From Rana temporaria (lineage: Eukaryota > Chordata > Amphibia > Anura > Ranidae), in NCBI RefSeq assembly GCF_905171775.1, contig NC_053491.1:403334838-403398837 (forward strand): a stretch of 64,000 bases of DNA, given 5' to 3'. A model generated the notes under the pieces. The model worked only from the letters and a program-made list of their open reading frames with translations. It was not told the origin of the DNA and did not search any database. Positions 20,571 through 31,325 of the stretch are shown here, in pieces. Each line of letters starts with the position of its first letter. Within the stretch, counting starts at the first letter, position 1. The translations under genes were made by a program, and so were the position numbers.

Positions 20571-20873
20571 AGTGGTTGTAAAGGTTTGTTTTTTATTTTC
20601 TAAATAGGTTCCTTTAAGCTAGTGCATTGTTGGTTCACTTACCTTTTCCTTCGATTTCCCTTCTAAATGTTTTTTTTCTTTGTCTGAATTTCTCACTTCC
20701 TGTTTCCCCTCAGTAAGCTGTTGTAGCTGACTAGCCCCCAGCTTAGGGCAAGCTTACTGAGGAGAAACAGGAGGTGAGAAATTCAGACAAAGAAAAAAAA
20801 GGTAAGTGAACAAACAATGCACTAGCTTAAAGGAACCCATTTAGAAAATAAAAAACAAACCTTTACAACCTCT
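20571..20873. mobile_element. TTAA-flanked palindromic miniature element (family P-like)
   Basis: TTAA at 20567-20570 and 20874-20877. Ends AGTGGTTGTAAAGG and CCTTTACAACCTCT are inverted, and the whole 303 bp folds on itself (TCCTTTAAGCTAGTGCATTG against CAATGCACTAGCTTAAAGGA). Nonautonomous. Confidence 0.8.
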
Positions 20874-21076
20874 TTAATATGTGTGTAAAATGGGCTTAGA
20901 CAGGGGCATAACTACCATCCAGAAATGTCAGAGTGTTAATTACAGTACAGGACTCTTTGAGCATATGATCTGAGCCAGTTTGCCAACCTACCAATTGAAA
21001 TTAAGATATAGTCACCCTGTCTTGATATCCAACACTTCCAGGTGTGTCAGATACCTGCTGTTTCACTGAACACTGT

Positions 21077-22198
21077 GGCCCGGATTCAGAAAGGAGATAC
21101 GATGGCGTATCTCCGGATACGCCGTCGTATCTCTGAGTGTGCGGGGTCGTAACTATGCCACTGATTCATAGAATCAGTTACGCATAGATTTCCCTAAGAT
21201 CCGACCGGCGTAAGTGTCTTACACCGTCGTATCTTAGGCTGCATATTTACGCTGGCCGCTAGGTGGCGCTTCCGTATATTTACGCGATGAATATGTTAAT
21301 TAGGTAGATACGCCGATTCAGAAACGTACGTCCGCCCGACGCATTTTTTTACGTCGTTTATGTTAGGCTTTTTCCGGCGTAAAGTTACCCCTGCTATATG
21401 AGGGGTATCCTATGTTAAGTATGGACGTCGTTCCCGCGTCGAGTTTTGAAAATTTTTCGTTTGCGAATAGGGCTGTACGTAAGTTACGTTCACATCTAAA
21501 GCATTGACGATTTGCGGCGTAATTTTGAGCATGCGGACTGGGATTATTTCACGAACGGCGCATGCGTCGTTCGTAAAAAACGTCAAATACACGGGTAGGG
21601 TTGTCCAGATACCGATACTAGTATCGGTATCGGGACCGATACCGAGTATTTGCGGGAGTACTCGTACTCGCGCAAATGCTCCCGATACCTAAATAGAATA
21701 CTTTTTTTGTATTTATCAACATGTTCTATGAAAATTCTTTGAGTTTTTTACTACTGCGTGACAAGCAAATAAAACATTTTTATTCATTTTTACTCATTTT
21801 TATTCTTTTATAATGTCTTGAGTTAGAGTTCTTCATAATTCTAAAGATAATATCCTTAGTCTGTATCGTGGTTTGAAAACTGTCACATGACATTTAAAAA
21901 AAGTATCGGTATTCGGTATCGGCGACTACATGAAAAAAAGTATCGGTACTTGTACTCGGTCCTAAAAAAGTGGTATCGGGACAACCCTATACACGGGGTC
22001 ACATGTAATTTAAATAAAACACGCCCACATCATCCACATTTGAATTAGGCGGGCTTACGCCGACACACATACGTTACGTAACTAAGGGCGCAAGTTCTTT
22101 CTGAATATGGAACTTGCGCCCTAATTTACGGTGGCGTAACGTATCTGAGATACGTTACGCCACCCGAAAATATGCACCAATGTATCTGAATCTGGCCC
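21077..22198. mobile_element. Harbinger-like miniature element hosting a hAT insert
   Basis: Ends GGCCCGGATTCAG and CTGAATCTGGCCC with TGT on both sides (21074-21076 and 22199-22201). The inside is hairpins (GATACGATGGCGTATC). Interrupted at 21596-21989 by a hAT-like element; without it and one TACACGGG the element would be about 720 bp, close to the length at 17402-18091. Confidence 0.75.
21596..21989. mobile_element. hAT-like element, TAGGGTTGTCC ends, perfect 8 bp duplication
   Basis: TAGGGTTGTCCAGATACC and GGTATCGGGACAACCCTA are the ends; TACACGGG stands at 21588-21595 and 21990-21997. The GATACCGATACTAGTATCGG palindrome lies just inside. I recall very similar CCGATACTAGTATCGG termini from hAT elements of fishes and other vertebrates, but cannot check here. 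394 bp, no transposase. Confidence 0.85.
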
Positions 22199-22331
22199 TG
22201 TGATTCCACCCACCAGCCTCTACACAACTACAGGTCACAGTAATGAGGTAGTGGCCAGTAGATGGATATCACAAGAGATCATTGCTCGGCAAGAAAAGGA
22301 AAATTGCCGTCGCCACGCTTCAGACAGTTAA

Positions 22332-22812
22332 AGTGTTAGTAAACCCACACAAATTAGTGTGTATATGCAGTAAAGAATGCTTGTTATTTTCACTGTGGAA
22401 CCTAAGGGGTTAATCCTCTGCATTGTGTAAAACGGCAGGTTTATCCTGTCTTCTCTGATCCATCCCCCAATCCATCTGCTGATAGTACAAAGCATTGGAG
22501 GCACTCTGCACATGCTCGGTTTGATTTGTATTGCTGGAGAGTTTTTTTTTTTTTTTTTTTGGGGGGGAGGGTGGATGTGATCAACACAGGGCCAACCAGC
22601 ACTGTCCAGACAGAGGGTCAGGGGTCATGCAGCCTCATAGGATAGTCAGAGGAGAATAAAAACAAGATTTAATCAGTGCTCAGCAGGACTGTTTAAGAGA
22701 AAAGGTATTTAGCAGTTTATATTTAGTAAAATAATTGCATTTCCATGCTCTGTGTACTGTGGGAGACCAGTTATAGTGAATGCAGTGTCAACAGGAGTTA
22801 ACACTAAAAGTA
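22332..22812. mobile_element. TTAA-flanked element, family F
   Basis: TTAA at 22328-22331 and 22813-22816. It starts AGTGTTAGTAAACCC and ends near GTTAACACTAAAAGTA. CTAAGGGGTTAATCCTCTGC is shared with the partial copy at 40822-41220. A T-run followed by Gs lies at about 22543-22568. Confidence 0.6.
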
Positions 22813-22816
22813 TTAA

Positions 22817-23200
22817 AGCGTCCCACCCAAAATTGGAACTTCTGCTTTTTGGAATCCACCCCCCCCTCCCTCCGGTGTCACATTTGTCACCTTTCAGGGG
22901 GGAGCAGATACCTCTGTAATGCAGGTATTTGCTCCCACTTCCGGACATAGCTATCCGCGGATATCTACGCCATGTCCTGCGCCCCCTCTGTCCCCGTCCC
23001 CCCGCTGTATTCTGGGAGACACACAGATCCTAGAAGACAGCAAGGACCATTCAGATCATGCAGTGCAGCGCGTAGTGAACCAAAAGGTTTCACTTCCTGA
23101 TTCCCTTTACTGAAGATGGTGGCAGCAGCACCCGAGAGCCCAGGGACAGATCGACTTTGGATGCTGACATTGCTTGTATCTTAATTTTGATTGTCAAGCA
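22817..23200 (+). repeat. TTAA-class repeat starting at the shared TTAA
   Basis: Begins directly after TTAA 22813-22816 with AGCGTCCCACCC and has the GGTGTCACATTTGTCACC block and a TACCTCTGTAATGCAGGTA hairpin. The right end is not identified. Confidence 0.45.
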
Positions 23201-23212
23201 ACAAAAGTCACT

Positions 23213-23733
23213 TAGGGGCAGGGCTCAAGTCCTGCGGGAACACGTGGGAACGGAGTCCCTGCACTTTTTTCACAGCAGGAACGCAGTTCCCTTTGCAGGA
23301 TTAGAGCAGCCGAGAGCACCCGAGCCAATCCTTTACTAAGCGGCGATGCCCAGCTCCAGTCACTGTCACTGGCAGTGTCAGGGGAACCTTAGTAATCCTT
23401 TATGTTACTGGCCACTTCCTGTATATGGATTAATCGGGTAGTGTGCGAGTATTCCTTGGGAGACCTCCTCAATGTCTCATGGGAACAATGACAAAAGCTC
23501 CCAGGAGACATTGCAGCATCGAGGAAGTGACGGAATACCCGCACACTACCCGATGAATCCATATACAGAAAGCGGCCAGTAACATAAAGGATTACTAAGG
23601 TACAGTGGATCGGAAAAAAAAATGTGGTTTAGTAATTATGCATATGAGCGTATGATTTTTTTTTGGTGGGGGGAGTGGATCTTGGGTGGGAGTTCCCACA
23701 CTTTTTTCCCCAGGACTTGACCCCTGAGATGAT
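23213..23733. mobile_element. hAT-like element with a large internal palindrome
   Basis: CAGGGCTCAAGTCCTG near 23220 and the reverse complement of CAGGACTTGACCCCTG near 23718-23733 form the ends. Inside, 23387-23601 is a palindrome (TTAGTAATCCTTTATG against CATAAAGGATTACTAAGG; GGGTAGTGTGCG against CGCACACTACCC). No clean 8 bp duplication was found. Confidence 0.5.
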
Positions 23734-24366
23734 TTTGCATTCTACAGATTTTAATAAACCTCTCATTGTCTAGTTGTTGACCAAGTAAATAAGTTCTTGT
23801 TGGCTTCACTGAGATGCAGCATTTCTGGTATAGCACAATACAGAGACTTTTTCTTCTTTTAACAGGTGAAAAAGCCACAAATTCAGCACAGCGGATAGAG
23901 TTATTATCAGTTATAGACAAGTATGATTCAGACATATCCTGATACACGAAAACAGCAGTGAGAGATGATTGTATCCCCTACTGCAGAGTTCACACAACAT
24001 CACCTTTCATTGTGCCATTTCCCTTCAGCTTCCTTCACCTGCGCTCCTATTCTTCCTGCTGTTAGACGAATAGAAGCTTCAGCTGATGACGGCCACAGCT
24101 GCAGAAAAAATCTATCACTTTTTGCTCCTGTCTGCCTAACTGATAGCCCTCCTGTCCCATAAATTATCCAGCCACATAGTATCCAGTTTTACAAAGAAAG
24201 AAAAGCTTTGCTATTAATCCTGCTTGATAATAGTTAGAATAATTGGCTTAAAGCACTTTAAAAATTGTTCCACCTTATTCCTCCATCTGGGTTCCATATG
24301 GGAGGCTTATGGAGTTTATAGCAAACCTGTACTTTGCCCATTCAGGAAAAAAAAAAAACAGTTTGT
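23734..24366. other. Low-copy stretch
   Basis: No gene or repeat recognised. The frame at 23636-23947 (minus) has no motif. Confidence 0.35.
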
Positions 24367-24644
24367 TTAACCACTTAAGCCCCGGAACATTATGCAGCTT
24401 AAAGACCTGGCCACTTTTTGCGATTCAGCACTGCGTCGTTTTAACTGAAAATTGCGCGGTTGTGAGACGTGGCTCCCAAACAAAATTGGCGTCCTTTTTC
24501 CCCCACAAATAGAGCTTTCTTTTGATGGTATTCGATCACCTTTTCGGTTTTTAGTTTTTGCGCTATAAACAAAAATAGAGCGACAATTTTGAAAAAAATT
24601 CAAAATTTTTTACTTTTTGCTATAATAAATATCCCCCCAAAAAA

Positions 24645-25297
24645 TATACCGTATTTATCGGCGTATACCGCGCACTATTTTGCCCTGAAAATCAGGGCAA
24701 AATCGTGGGTGCGCAGTATACGCCGATACCCGATTTCCCGCCATGAGTTTGAATACTGCGCCCGCATATAGCGAGCGCAGTACACTCGTGAATCTTCGGC
24801 CAGTCTCGGCGCCTCTCGTACTGACGTCCTGACGTCCTGAGCGTACAGGACGTCAGTGCGAGAGGCGCCCGAGCCTGTCCGAAGATTCACGAGTGTACTG
24901 CGCTCGCTATATGCGGGCGCAGTATTCAAAGTCGTGGTGGGAAACGAGCGGGAGGACGCCGCCGAAGGACGCCGGACCCCGCCGAAGATGGACACCGGAC
25001 CCGCCGAAGATGGACACCGGACCCGCCGAAGATGGACACCGGACCCGCCGAAGATGGACACCGGACCCGCCGAAGATGGACACCGGACCCGCCGAAGATG
25101 GACGCCCGACCCGCCGAAGATGGACGCCCGACCCGCCGAAGAGGACACCCGACGAGGCCGCAGATGGACGCCGCGCAAGACATCAAAACTGTAAGTACAA
25201 AATAACAAAAAATCTTTTTTTCCCACAGGATTGGGGGCCACTTTGGGGGTGCGCGGTATACGCCAGAGCGCGTTATACCGCGATAAATACGGTATAT
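24645..25297. mobile_element. Nested inverted-repeat element, TACCGTATTTATCGG ends
   Basis: TACCGTATTTATCGGCGTAT and the reverse complement of CGCGATAAATACGGTA form the termini. Beside them GGGTGCGCAGTATACGCC and GGGTGCGCGGTATACGCC recur. A second palindrome at 24753-24928 pairs ACTGCGCCCGCATATAGCG with its complement. The ends resemble a widespread animal DNA-transposon terminus that I cannot place in a named superfamily with confidence. Confidence 0.65.
24956..25160. repeat. 22 bp tandem array GCCGAAGATGGACACCGGACCC
   Basis: About eight to nine units, the last ones drifting (GACGCCCG, GAGGACACC). Because 22 is not a multiple of three, the array is open in several frames and encodes the same 22-residue repeat (PPKMDTGPAEDGHRTRRRWT-type) whichever frame is read. 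Noncoding in all likelihood. Confidence 0.85.
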
Positions 25298-25984
25298 ATA
25301 TATATAAAAAAACATTTTGTTTTCCTCAGTTTAGGCCGATACATATTCTTCTATATATTTTTGGTAAAAAAAAAATCGCAATAAGCATTTATTGAGTGGT
25401 TTGCACAAAAGTTATAGCGTCTACCAAATAGGGAATAGTTTTATTGAATTTTTATTAATATTTTTTTTATACTAGTAGTGGCGGAGATCAGCGTTTTTTA
25501 TCGTAACTGCGACATTATGGCGGACACATCGGACACTTTGGCACTATTTTGGGACCATTGTCATTTATACAGCGAACAGTGCTATAAAAATACACTATTT
25601 ACTGTAAAAATTACACTGGAAGTGAATGGGTTAACCTGTAGGTGGCGCTGTAGCGTTAAGTGTTCCCTGATTTGTTTTTCTTACTGTGGGGAGCGTGGCT
25701 TAGCGTGTGACGTTACTGATTGTCGTTCCCTATGACAGGCAACAGACAATCAGTGTCAGTCTCAGTCTCACTAAGAAGCCAGGGGAGAAGTTTGTTTACA
25801 CTTATCTCTCCCCGTTCTTCCTCTCTATGACCCGATCGCGGGACACCGGCGGCGATCGGGGCCGCGGTTCCCGCGCGAACGGTCACGGAGCTTAGGACCG
25901 GGTCATGAGTACATGTACGCCCTTGTGCCCAGCCGTGCCATTCTGAAGATGTATATCTGCGTGCGGCGGTCCCTAAGCGGTTAA

Positions 25985-26390
25985 AATCTACTAGCCCAAG
26001 AAGCTTCACTCTTCTGCCACAGTGTTCAGGTATGGAGGAGGATGTGATTCTCTCCATGTGACAGTGCTGGGCAAGTCAGTGCTGTCATAGGGAAGTCCAT
26101 AGCTCTGTGTGCGCTACGACTATGGCAACTCCTACATTACACAGGGACTTTTTTTTTGCTTTTAGTCGCTGAACAGAGTTTTGATGAACCTGTTTTTTTT
26201 TTTTTGCCCTACATGTATAGGGGTACCTAAAAAAAAATCACCAATAAGAGTATGTTGCATGACAAAAGCAATGAAACATCATTAAAATATTTCAGCACCA
26301 TGGACAGCACCTGGCACAACTGCTGCTGCTTCTATTGGGATCAGTGAAACTCTGGAGAAAATCTATTAAAAGCAGATGCAAGATACAGTA
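25985..26390. other. Low-copy stretch
   Basis: No feature recognised besides T-runs at 26150-26157 and 26193-26204. Confidence 0.3.
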
Positions 26391-26434
26391 TATTGTCAAA
26401 AGTATTGGGACACCTGCTTTTACATGAACTTTAA

Positions 26435-27393
26435 CCACTTCAGCCCCGGACCATTTTTCTGGTCAATGACTGGGCCACTTTTTTTGCGATTCTGCACTGC
26501 GTCGCTTTAACTGACAATTGTGCGGTCGTGTGACATGGCTCCCAAACAAAACGTCCTTTTTTCCCCCACAAATAGAGCTTTCTTTTAATGGTATTTGATC
26601 ATCTCTGCGTTTTTTTTTTTTTTTGCGCTATAAACAAAAATAGAGCGACAATTTTGAAAAAAAAAAGAATATTTTTTACTTTTTGCTATAATAAATATCC
26701 CCCAAAAATATATAAAAAAAAATTTTTTTTCCTCATTTTAGGTCGATACATATTCTTCTACATATTTTTCTAAAAAAAAAATCGCAATAAGCATGTATTG
26801 ATTGATTTGCGCAAAAGTTATAGCGTCTACAGAATAGGGGGTAGTTTTATGGCATTTTTATTAATATTTTTTTTTACTAGTAATGGCGGTGATCAGCCAT
26901 TTTTATCGGTACTGCGACATTATGGCGGACACTTCGGACACATTTTTGGGACACATTTTTGGGACCATTGGCATTTTTATAGCGATCAGTGCTATAAAAA
27001 TGCATTGATTACTGTACAAATGCCACTGGCAGGGAAGGGGTTAACACTAGGGGGCAAGGAAGGGGTTAATGCTGTTCCCTAGGTGTTTTCTAACTGAAGG
27101 GGGGTGGGACTGACTAGGGGAAATGACAGATGGCTGTTCATACATTGTCATTTCTCCCCCTGTTTACACACACAGCTCCCGGTTCTTGCTCTGTAACGAG
27201 CGATTGCGGGTGCCCTGCGGTGATCGTGCCCGCTAGGCAAGCGCTTTGACACCAGGGGCGAGCAGGGGTGCGCGCCTCCGGTGGCGCTCACGCGCCCCTA
27301 ATGGCTGGAATGCAAAATGACATATACCTACGTGATTTCGCACAGCCGAGCCGACCTGCCGCCGTATAACTGCAGAGGCTGGTCGGCTAGTGG
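26435..27393 (+). mobile_element. Complete TTAA-flanked family A element inside Tc1
   Basis: TTAA at 26431-26434 and 27394-27397. Starts CCACTTCAGCCCCGGACC and ends GGTCGGCTAGTGG. All family blocks are present. 959 bp, no coding capacity. Confidence 0.85.
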
Positions 27394-27397
27394 TTAA

Positions 27398-27766
27398 AGG
27401 GGTTGTAAGCCTTCGTAAAAAAACACCTTGCAGTCACCACCCCCGAGAGCCCCTGTTTTACTTACCTGAGCCCCTAACTTCCAATGCCTGATCGGCTCCC
27501 GCTGCTGACAATGAAATCCAATGACGCAGCCGCCGGGGCCGAGTCATACAATTGGCGGCTATGGACGCCGATTGTAGGGCACAGGAGCGTGCCGCAATGT
27601 AACCCCCTTGAGAGAGAGCTTCCCAGAGGGGGTTAGTTCTTGGGGGGAGGAGCCGCGAGAGCCGCCATGGGACCCCAGAAGAGGACGATCGGGGCCACTC
27701 TGTACAAAACGAACTGCACAGTATTGGTAAGTATGACATGTTTGTTATTTGTTATTTAGTGTCACT
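27398..27766 (+). mobile_element. TTAA-flanked family P element abutting family A
   Basis: Shares TTAA 27394-27397 with the preceding element and ends AGTGTCACT before TTAA 27767-27770. It carries the GGTAAGTATGACATGTTTGTTATT-like end seen in mirror orientation at 50035 and 63610. 369 bp. Confidence 0.7.
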
Positions 27767-27777
27767 TTAATGACATC

Positions 27778-28310
27778 TCAGTCTTAGTTCGTAGGGTTCA
27801 ATATTGAGTTGGCCCCTTTGCAGCTATAGCAGCTTCAACTTTTCTGGGAAGACTGTCCACAAGGTTTAGGAGTGTGTTTATGGGAATGTTTGACCATTCT
27901 TCCACTCTAATTCATCCTAAAGGTGTTCTATCGGCTTGAGGTCAGGATTCTGTGCAGGCCAGTAAAGGTCCTCCACCCCAAACTTGCTCATCCATACCTT
28001 TATGGACTTAGTGGACTGGTGCACAGTCATGTTGGAACAGGAAGGGGCCATCCCCAAACTGTTCCCACAAAGTTGTTAGCATGAAATTGTCCAAAATGTC
28101 TTGGTATGCTGACATCTTAAGAGTTCCCTTCACTGGAATTAAGGGGCCAAGCCCAACCCCTGAAAAACAACCCCACACCATATTCCCCCCACCACCAAAT
28201 GATTTGGACCAGTGCACAAAGCAAGGCCCATAAAGATATGGATGAGCGAATTTGGGGTGGAGGACCTTGACTGGCCTGCACAGAGTCCTGACCTCAACCA
28301 GATAGAACAC
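27778..28310 (-). pseudogene. Tc1-family transposase remnant (catalytic and C-terminal part)
   Basis: The minus strand encodes NMVWGCFSGVGLGPLIPVKG, then YQDILDNFML, TLWEQFGDGPFLFQHDCAPVH, the region of Tc1-like DD34E transposases that contains the second catalytic aspartate (in QHDCAPVH). A stop follows almost at once, the glutamate block is displaced and the N-terminal helix-turn-helix half is absent. The length, about 100 residues of an expected roughly 340, shows a dead copy. Confidence 0.75.
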
Positions 28311-28533
28311 CTTTGAGATGAATTAGAGTAGAGACTGCGTGGAGTCTTTTGGGATGAATCGGAGCGCAGACTGCAAGCCAGGCCTTTATATTCAACATCA
28401 GTGCCTGATCTCACAAATGCACTTCTGGAAGAATGGTCAAACATTCCCATAGACACACTCCCAAACCTTGTGGACAGCCTTCCCAGAAGAGTCGAAGCTG
28501 TTACAGCTGCAAAGGGTGGGCTAACTCAATATT
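28205..28533 (+). pseudogene. Tc1-family transposase C-terminal remnant, opposite strand
   Basis: The plus strand gives KIWMSEFGVEDLDWPAQSPD in one frame, with stops soon after, then LTNALLEEWSNIPIDTLPNL and VDSLPRRVEAV. This is the usual Tc1 C-terminus downstream of the catalytic glutamate. Together with the minus-strand piece beside it, it forms an inverted pair. Confidence 0.7.
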
Positions 28534-29140
28534 TTAGAAAAAAAAAAAAACATTTATTATATTGCAGCTTACCAATTCTTAGATGTGAGGGCTGCATTAG
28601 TTTTATTTTAGGCTTTCTTTGCTTGCTTTTCTTCTGGTGATCTGGCCGGTAAGTCTGTTGCTTTTCAACAGAACATGCTCTCTTGCAGTTAGGTTTAAAC
28701 AAACCGTTTACCACTGACAGAGGTGCTCACAGTAGTCAACTTTTATTTTTTTAGAAACCTTTATCCCGGAAAGGAAACATACATCCAGCATCTCCATCGA
28801 GGATAATCGCTATACATATTTATGAAGATCCCATGTACTGGCAGAAACATAATGTCAGTGTTTTTAGGCAACAATATATTTTAATAAAGCATTTGACTTC
28901 TGTACCACCCCCACTAACCAACCAGAAATTAACTTTTCTCAAATCAATGGGTTAAAAGCTACTTCTAAACACTATGGGGTTGATTTGCTAAAACATGGGA
29001 GTGCAAAATCTGGTGCAGCTGTGCATGGTAGCCAATCAGCTTCTAACTTCAGTTTGTTCAATTAAGCTTTGACAAAAAAAAACTGAAAGCTGATCAGTGG
29101 CATCACTAGGGCTGGTGTCACCTGTTGCGGTAAAACATGG
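28534..29140. other. Unassigned stretch with a half miniature element
   Basis: 28978-29095 starts GGGGTTGATTTGCTAAAAC and holds one arm of the TTTACTAAA-type miniature family (compare 37417-37584). The rest is low-copy with no gene. Confidence 0.4.
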
Positions 29141-29179
29141 CTAGTGCGTCAGTCTGGCTCTCACCCCTTAACCTGACAC

Positions 29180-29640
29180 AATAGATGGAGCTGGGATGGG
29201 ATTGGGGGGGGGGGTTAATGGAGTTGCAATGGGATTGTGGTGGTGGATAGAGATGGAATGGGATTGGATGGGGGTGAATGGATGGAGTCCGGATGGGATC
29301 TGGGGATGGAGCCAGATAGGATCAGGGGATAGATAGAGCCGGAGTGGGATTGGGGTGGTAGATGGAGCCGGGATGGGATTGGGGGGATGGATAGAGCTGG
29401 GATGGGATCAGGGGGATGGATGGAGCTGGTATGGGATTGGGGGAATGGATGGAGCCTGGATGAAATTGGAGGGTTGAATGGAGTTGGGATGGGATTGGGG
29501 GAAAGGATGGAGCCGCGATAGGATCCGGGGGATGGATGGAGCCAGGATGTGATCAGGGGGTGGGTGGAGCGGGATTTTATCAGGGGGTGAATGGAGCTGG
29601 GATAGGACCAGAGGGGTGGATGGAGCCGGGATGGGATCTT
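29180..29640. repeat. Minisatellite, GGATGGAGCCGGGATGGGATTGGG-type units
   Basis: Degenerate tandem units of roughly 25-35 bp with G-rich ends. The 189-codon minus frame over it is proline/serine-rich low complexity and not a gene. Confidence 0.8.
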
Positions 29641-29989
29641 TGATTTGGGAGGGGTTAGAGGATATGTGCTAGGGGGTGCTTTGAGAGAGAAGAGGAATTG
29701 TGTCGGGGGGAGGGGGTAAAACTTCAAATCTGCCCCCCACCTTCTACTTCTAGTACAAGTCCTCTCCATTCCAAAACAAAGCACTCCCTAGTACCTATCC
29801 TCTAAACCCCCCCCAGCATAATTGCCCCCCCCCCCATCACCAAGTCCCTCTCCTCTGCAATACTCCTGTTATTACATATCTCAGGGTTGTGCTGTAGCTT
29901 GGATGGTGTCTATCCTCCACCTTGGCTCTTCCTCCAGGCCTGTGTTCTTTAAATGTCAGAGCCAAGGAGGAAGCGGCTAGAGTCCAGTC
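29641..29989. other. Flank between two minisatellites
   Basis: Contains C-rich runs (29806-29835) and no recognised feature. Confidence 0.35.
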
Positions 29990-31325
29990 CTGGGCTGGGC
30001 ACTGGTGAGGCTGCATTACTGGGCACTGATGAGGCTGCATTTGCTGGGCACTGGTAAGGATGTGTTTTCTGGGCACTGGTAAGGCTGCATTGCTGGCAAG
30101 GATGAGGCTGCATTGCTGGGCATCGGTATGGCTGCATTGCTTGGCACTGTAAGATTGCATTGTTGGGCACTGATCAGGCTGCATTGCTGGGCACTGGTAA
30201 GGCTCCATTGATGGGCACTGATGAGGCTAAATTTGATGGACACTGGTAGCACTGCATTTGCTGGGCACTGGTAAGGCTGCATTCCTGGGCACTGATCAGG
30301 CTGCATTGCTGGGCACTGATATTGCTGCATTGTTTGGCACTGTAAGACTGCATTGATGGGCACTGATCAGGCTGCATTGCTGGCACTGGTAATGCTGCAT
30401 TGTTGGGCACCGATAAGGCTGCATTGCTGGGCACTGATGAGGCTGCATTTGCTGGACACTGGTGGGGCTGCACTTGCTGGGCACTGGTAAGGCTGCATTG
30501 CTGGGCACTGGTAAGGCTGCTTTGCTGGGCACTGGTAAGGCTGCTTTTCTGGGCACTGGTCAGACTGCATTGCTATGCACTGGTCAGACTGCATTGCTGT
30601 GCACTGGTAAGGCTACATTTGATGGGCACTGGCAAGGCTGTATTTGATGGGTACTGGCAAGGCTGCTGTCAGGGACGTGTTAGCCATAGTGCAGCCAAAG
30701 CTCCTACGCAAAGGCAGATATGCATGCTCAGACATGCATCTGCAGGTGCCTGTCTTGTGCAGAAACAGTATCGCTGAATGCCTATGCGCATGCGGTAAAA
30801 TGCACTCCTACCTCACCACGTTCTCGCGGCCAATGTCGCAACTGCAGTGGCACTTGAGCCGAGGCTGTACGAGAGGTTTCCCTCTACACGTCAGGCTCTG
30901 CTACGAGGTACGTGACAGCTGCATTTGATGGTCACTGATCAGGCTGCATTAATGGGCACTGGTAAGGCTGCATTTGATGGGAATTGGCAAGGCTGCAATG
31001 ATGGGCACTGATCAGGCTGCATTTGATGGGCACTGATCAGGCTTCATTTGATGGGCACTGGTAAGGCTGCATTTGATGGGCACTGGCAAGGCTGCATTTG
31101 GTAGGCACTGATCAGGCTGCATTAGATGGGCATTGGTAGGGCTACATTTGATGGTCACTGGCAAGGCTGCACTGATCAGACTGCATTGATGGGCACTGAT
31201 CAGACTGCATTGATGGGCACTGATCAGACTGCATTGATGGGCACTGATCAGACTGCATTGATAGGCACTGATCAGGATGCATTGATTGGCACTGATCAGA
31301 CTGCATTTGATGGGCACTGAGGAGT
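29990..31325. repeat. 24 bp minisatellite, GGCTGCATTTGATGGGCACTG-type units
   Basis: Dozens of variants of GGCTGCATTGCTGGGCACTGGTAA, some changed to ATCAGACTGCATTGATGGGC. Frames on both strands translate to QPYQCPAM/NAASS-like repeats and are artefacts. Interrupted at about 30666-30921. Unit subtypes are clustered (GCTGGGCACTGGTAAGG before, GATGGGCACTGATCAG after), as expected for local slippage or conversion. Confidence 0.9.
30666..30921. mobile_element. Insert in the minisatellite with inverted ends
   Basis: The array breaks at GGCTGCTGTCAGGGACGTG and resumes after GGTACGTGACAGCTGCATTTG. GCTGTCAGGGACGT and GCTGTCACGTACCT are imperfect inverted ends and CTG flanks both sides. Hairpins lie inside (GCATGCTCAGACATGC). 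Class undetermined. Confidence 0.45.

Larger units (their letters stand above)
24371..25980 (+). mobile_element. Complete TTAA-flanked family A element with nested palindrome
   Basis: TTAA at 24367-24370 and 25981-25984; ends CCACTTAAGCCCCGG and CCCTAAGCGG. All family A blocks are in order, interrupted at about 24645-25297 by a separate inverted-repeat element. No transposase. Removing the insert leaves about 0.96 kb, the size of the copy at 26435-27393. Confidence 0.8.
26391..28533. mobile_element. Tc1/mariner-type element, interrupted and rearranged
   Basis: Begins CAGTATATTGTCAAAAGTAT, a Tc1-like end, at about 26391. It is broken at 26431-27770 by two TTAA elements and resumes with the expected continuation (GACATCTCAGTCTTAG). 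The remaining 27771-28533 is itself a foldback: the left part (27778-28200) carries transposase sequence on the minus strand and the right part (28205-28533) carries its C-terminal portion on the plus strand. Many stops; not functional. Confidence 0.75.

Noticed and set aside
24675..25384. Frames of 112-188 codons around the 22 bp array
   Set aside because: Produced by a tandem array without stop triplets; three frames give one repeat peptide.
29215..29784. 189-codon minus-strand proline/serine-rich frame
   Set aside because: Lies entirely on a G-rich minisatellite and flanking low-complexity DNA; no motif or start context.
29990..31325. CRISPR array
   Set aside because: Repeats are contiguous and degenerate without unique spacers, in vertebrate-type DNA.
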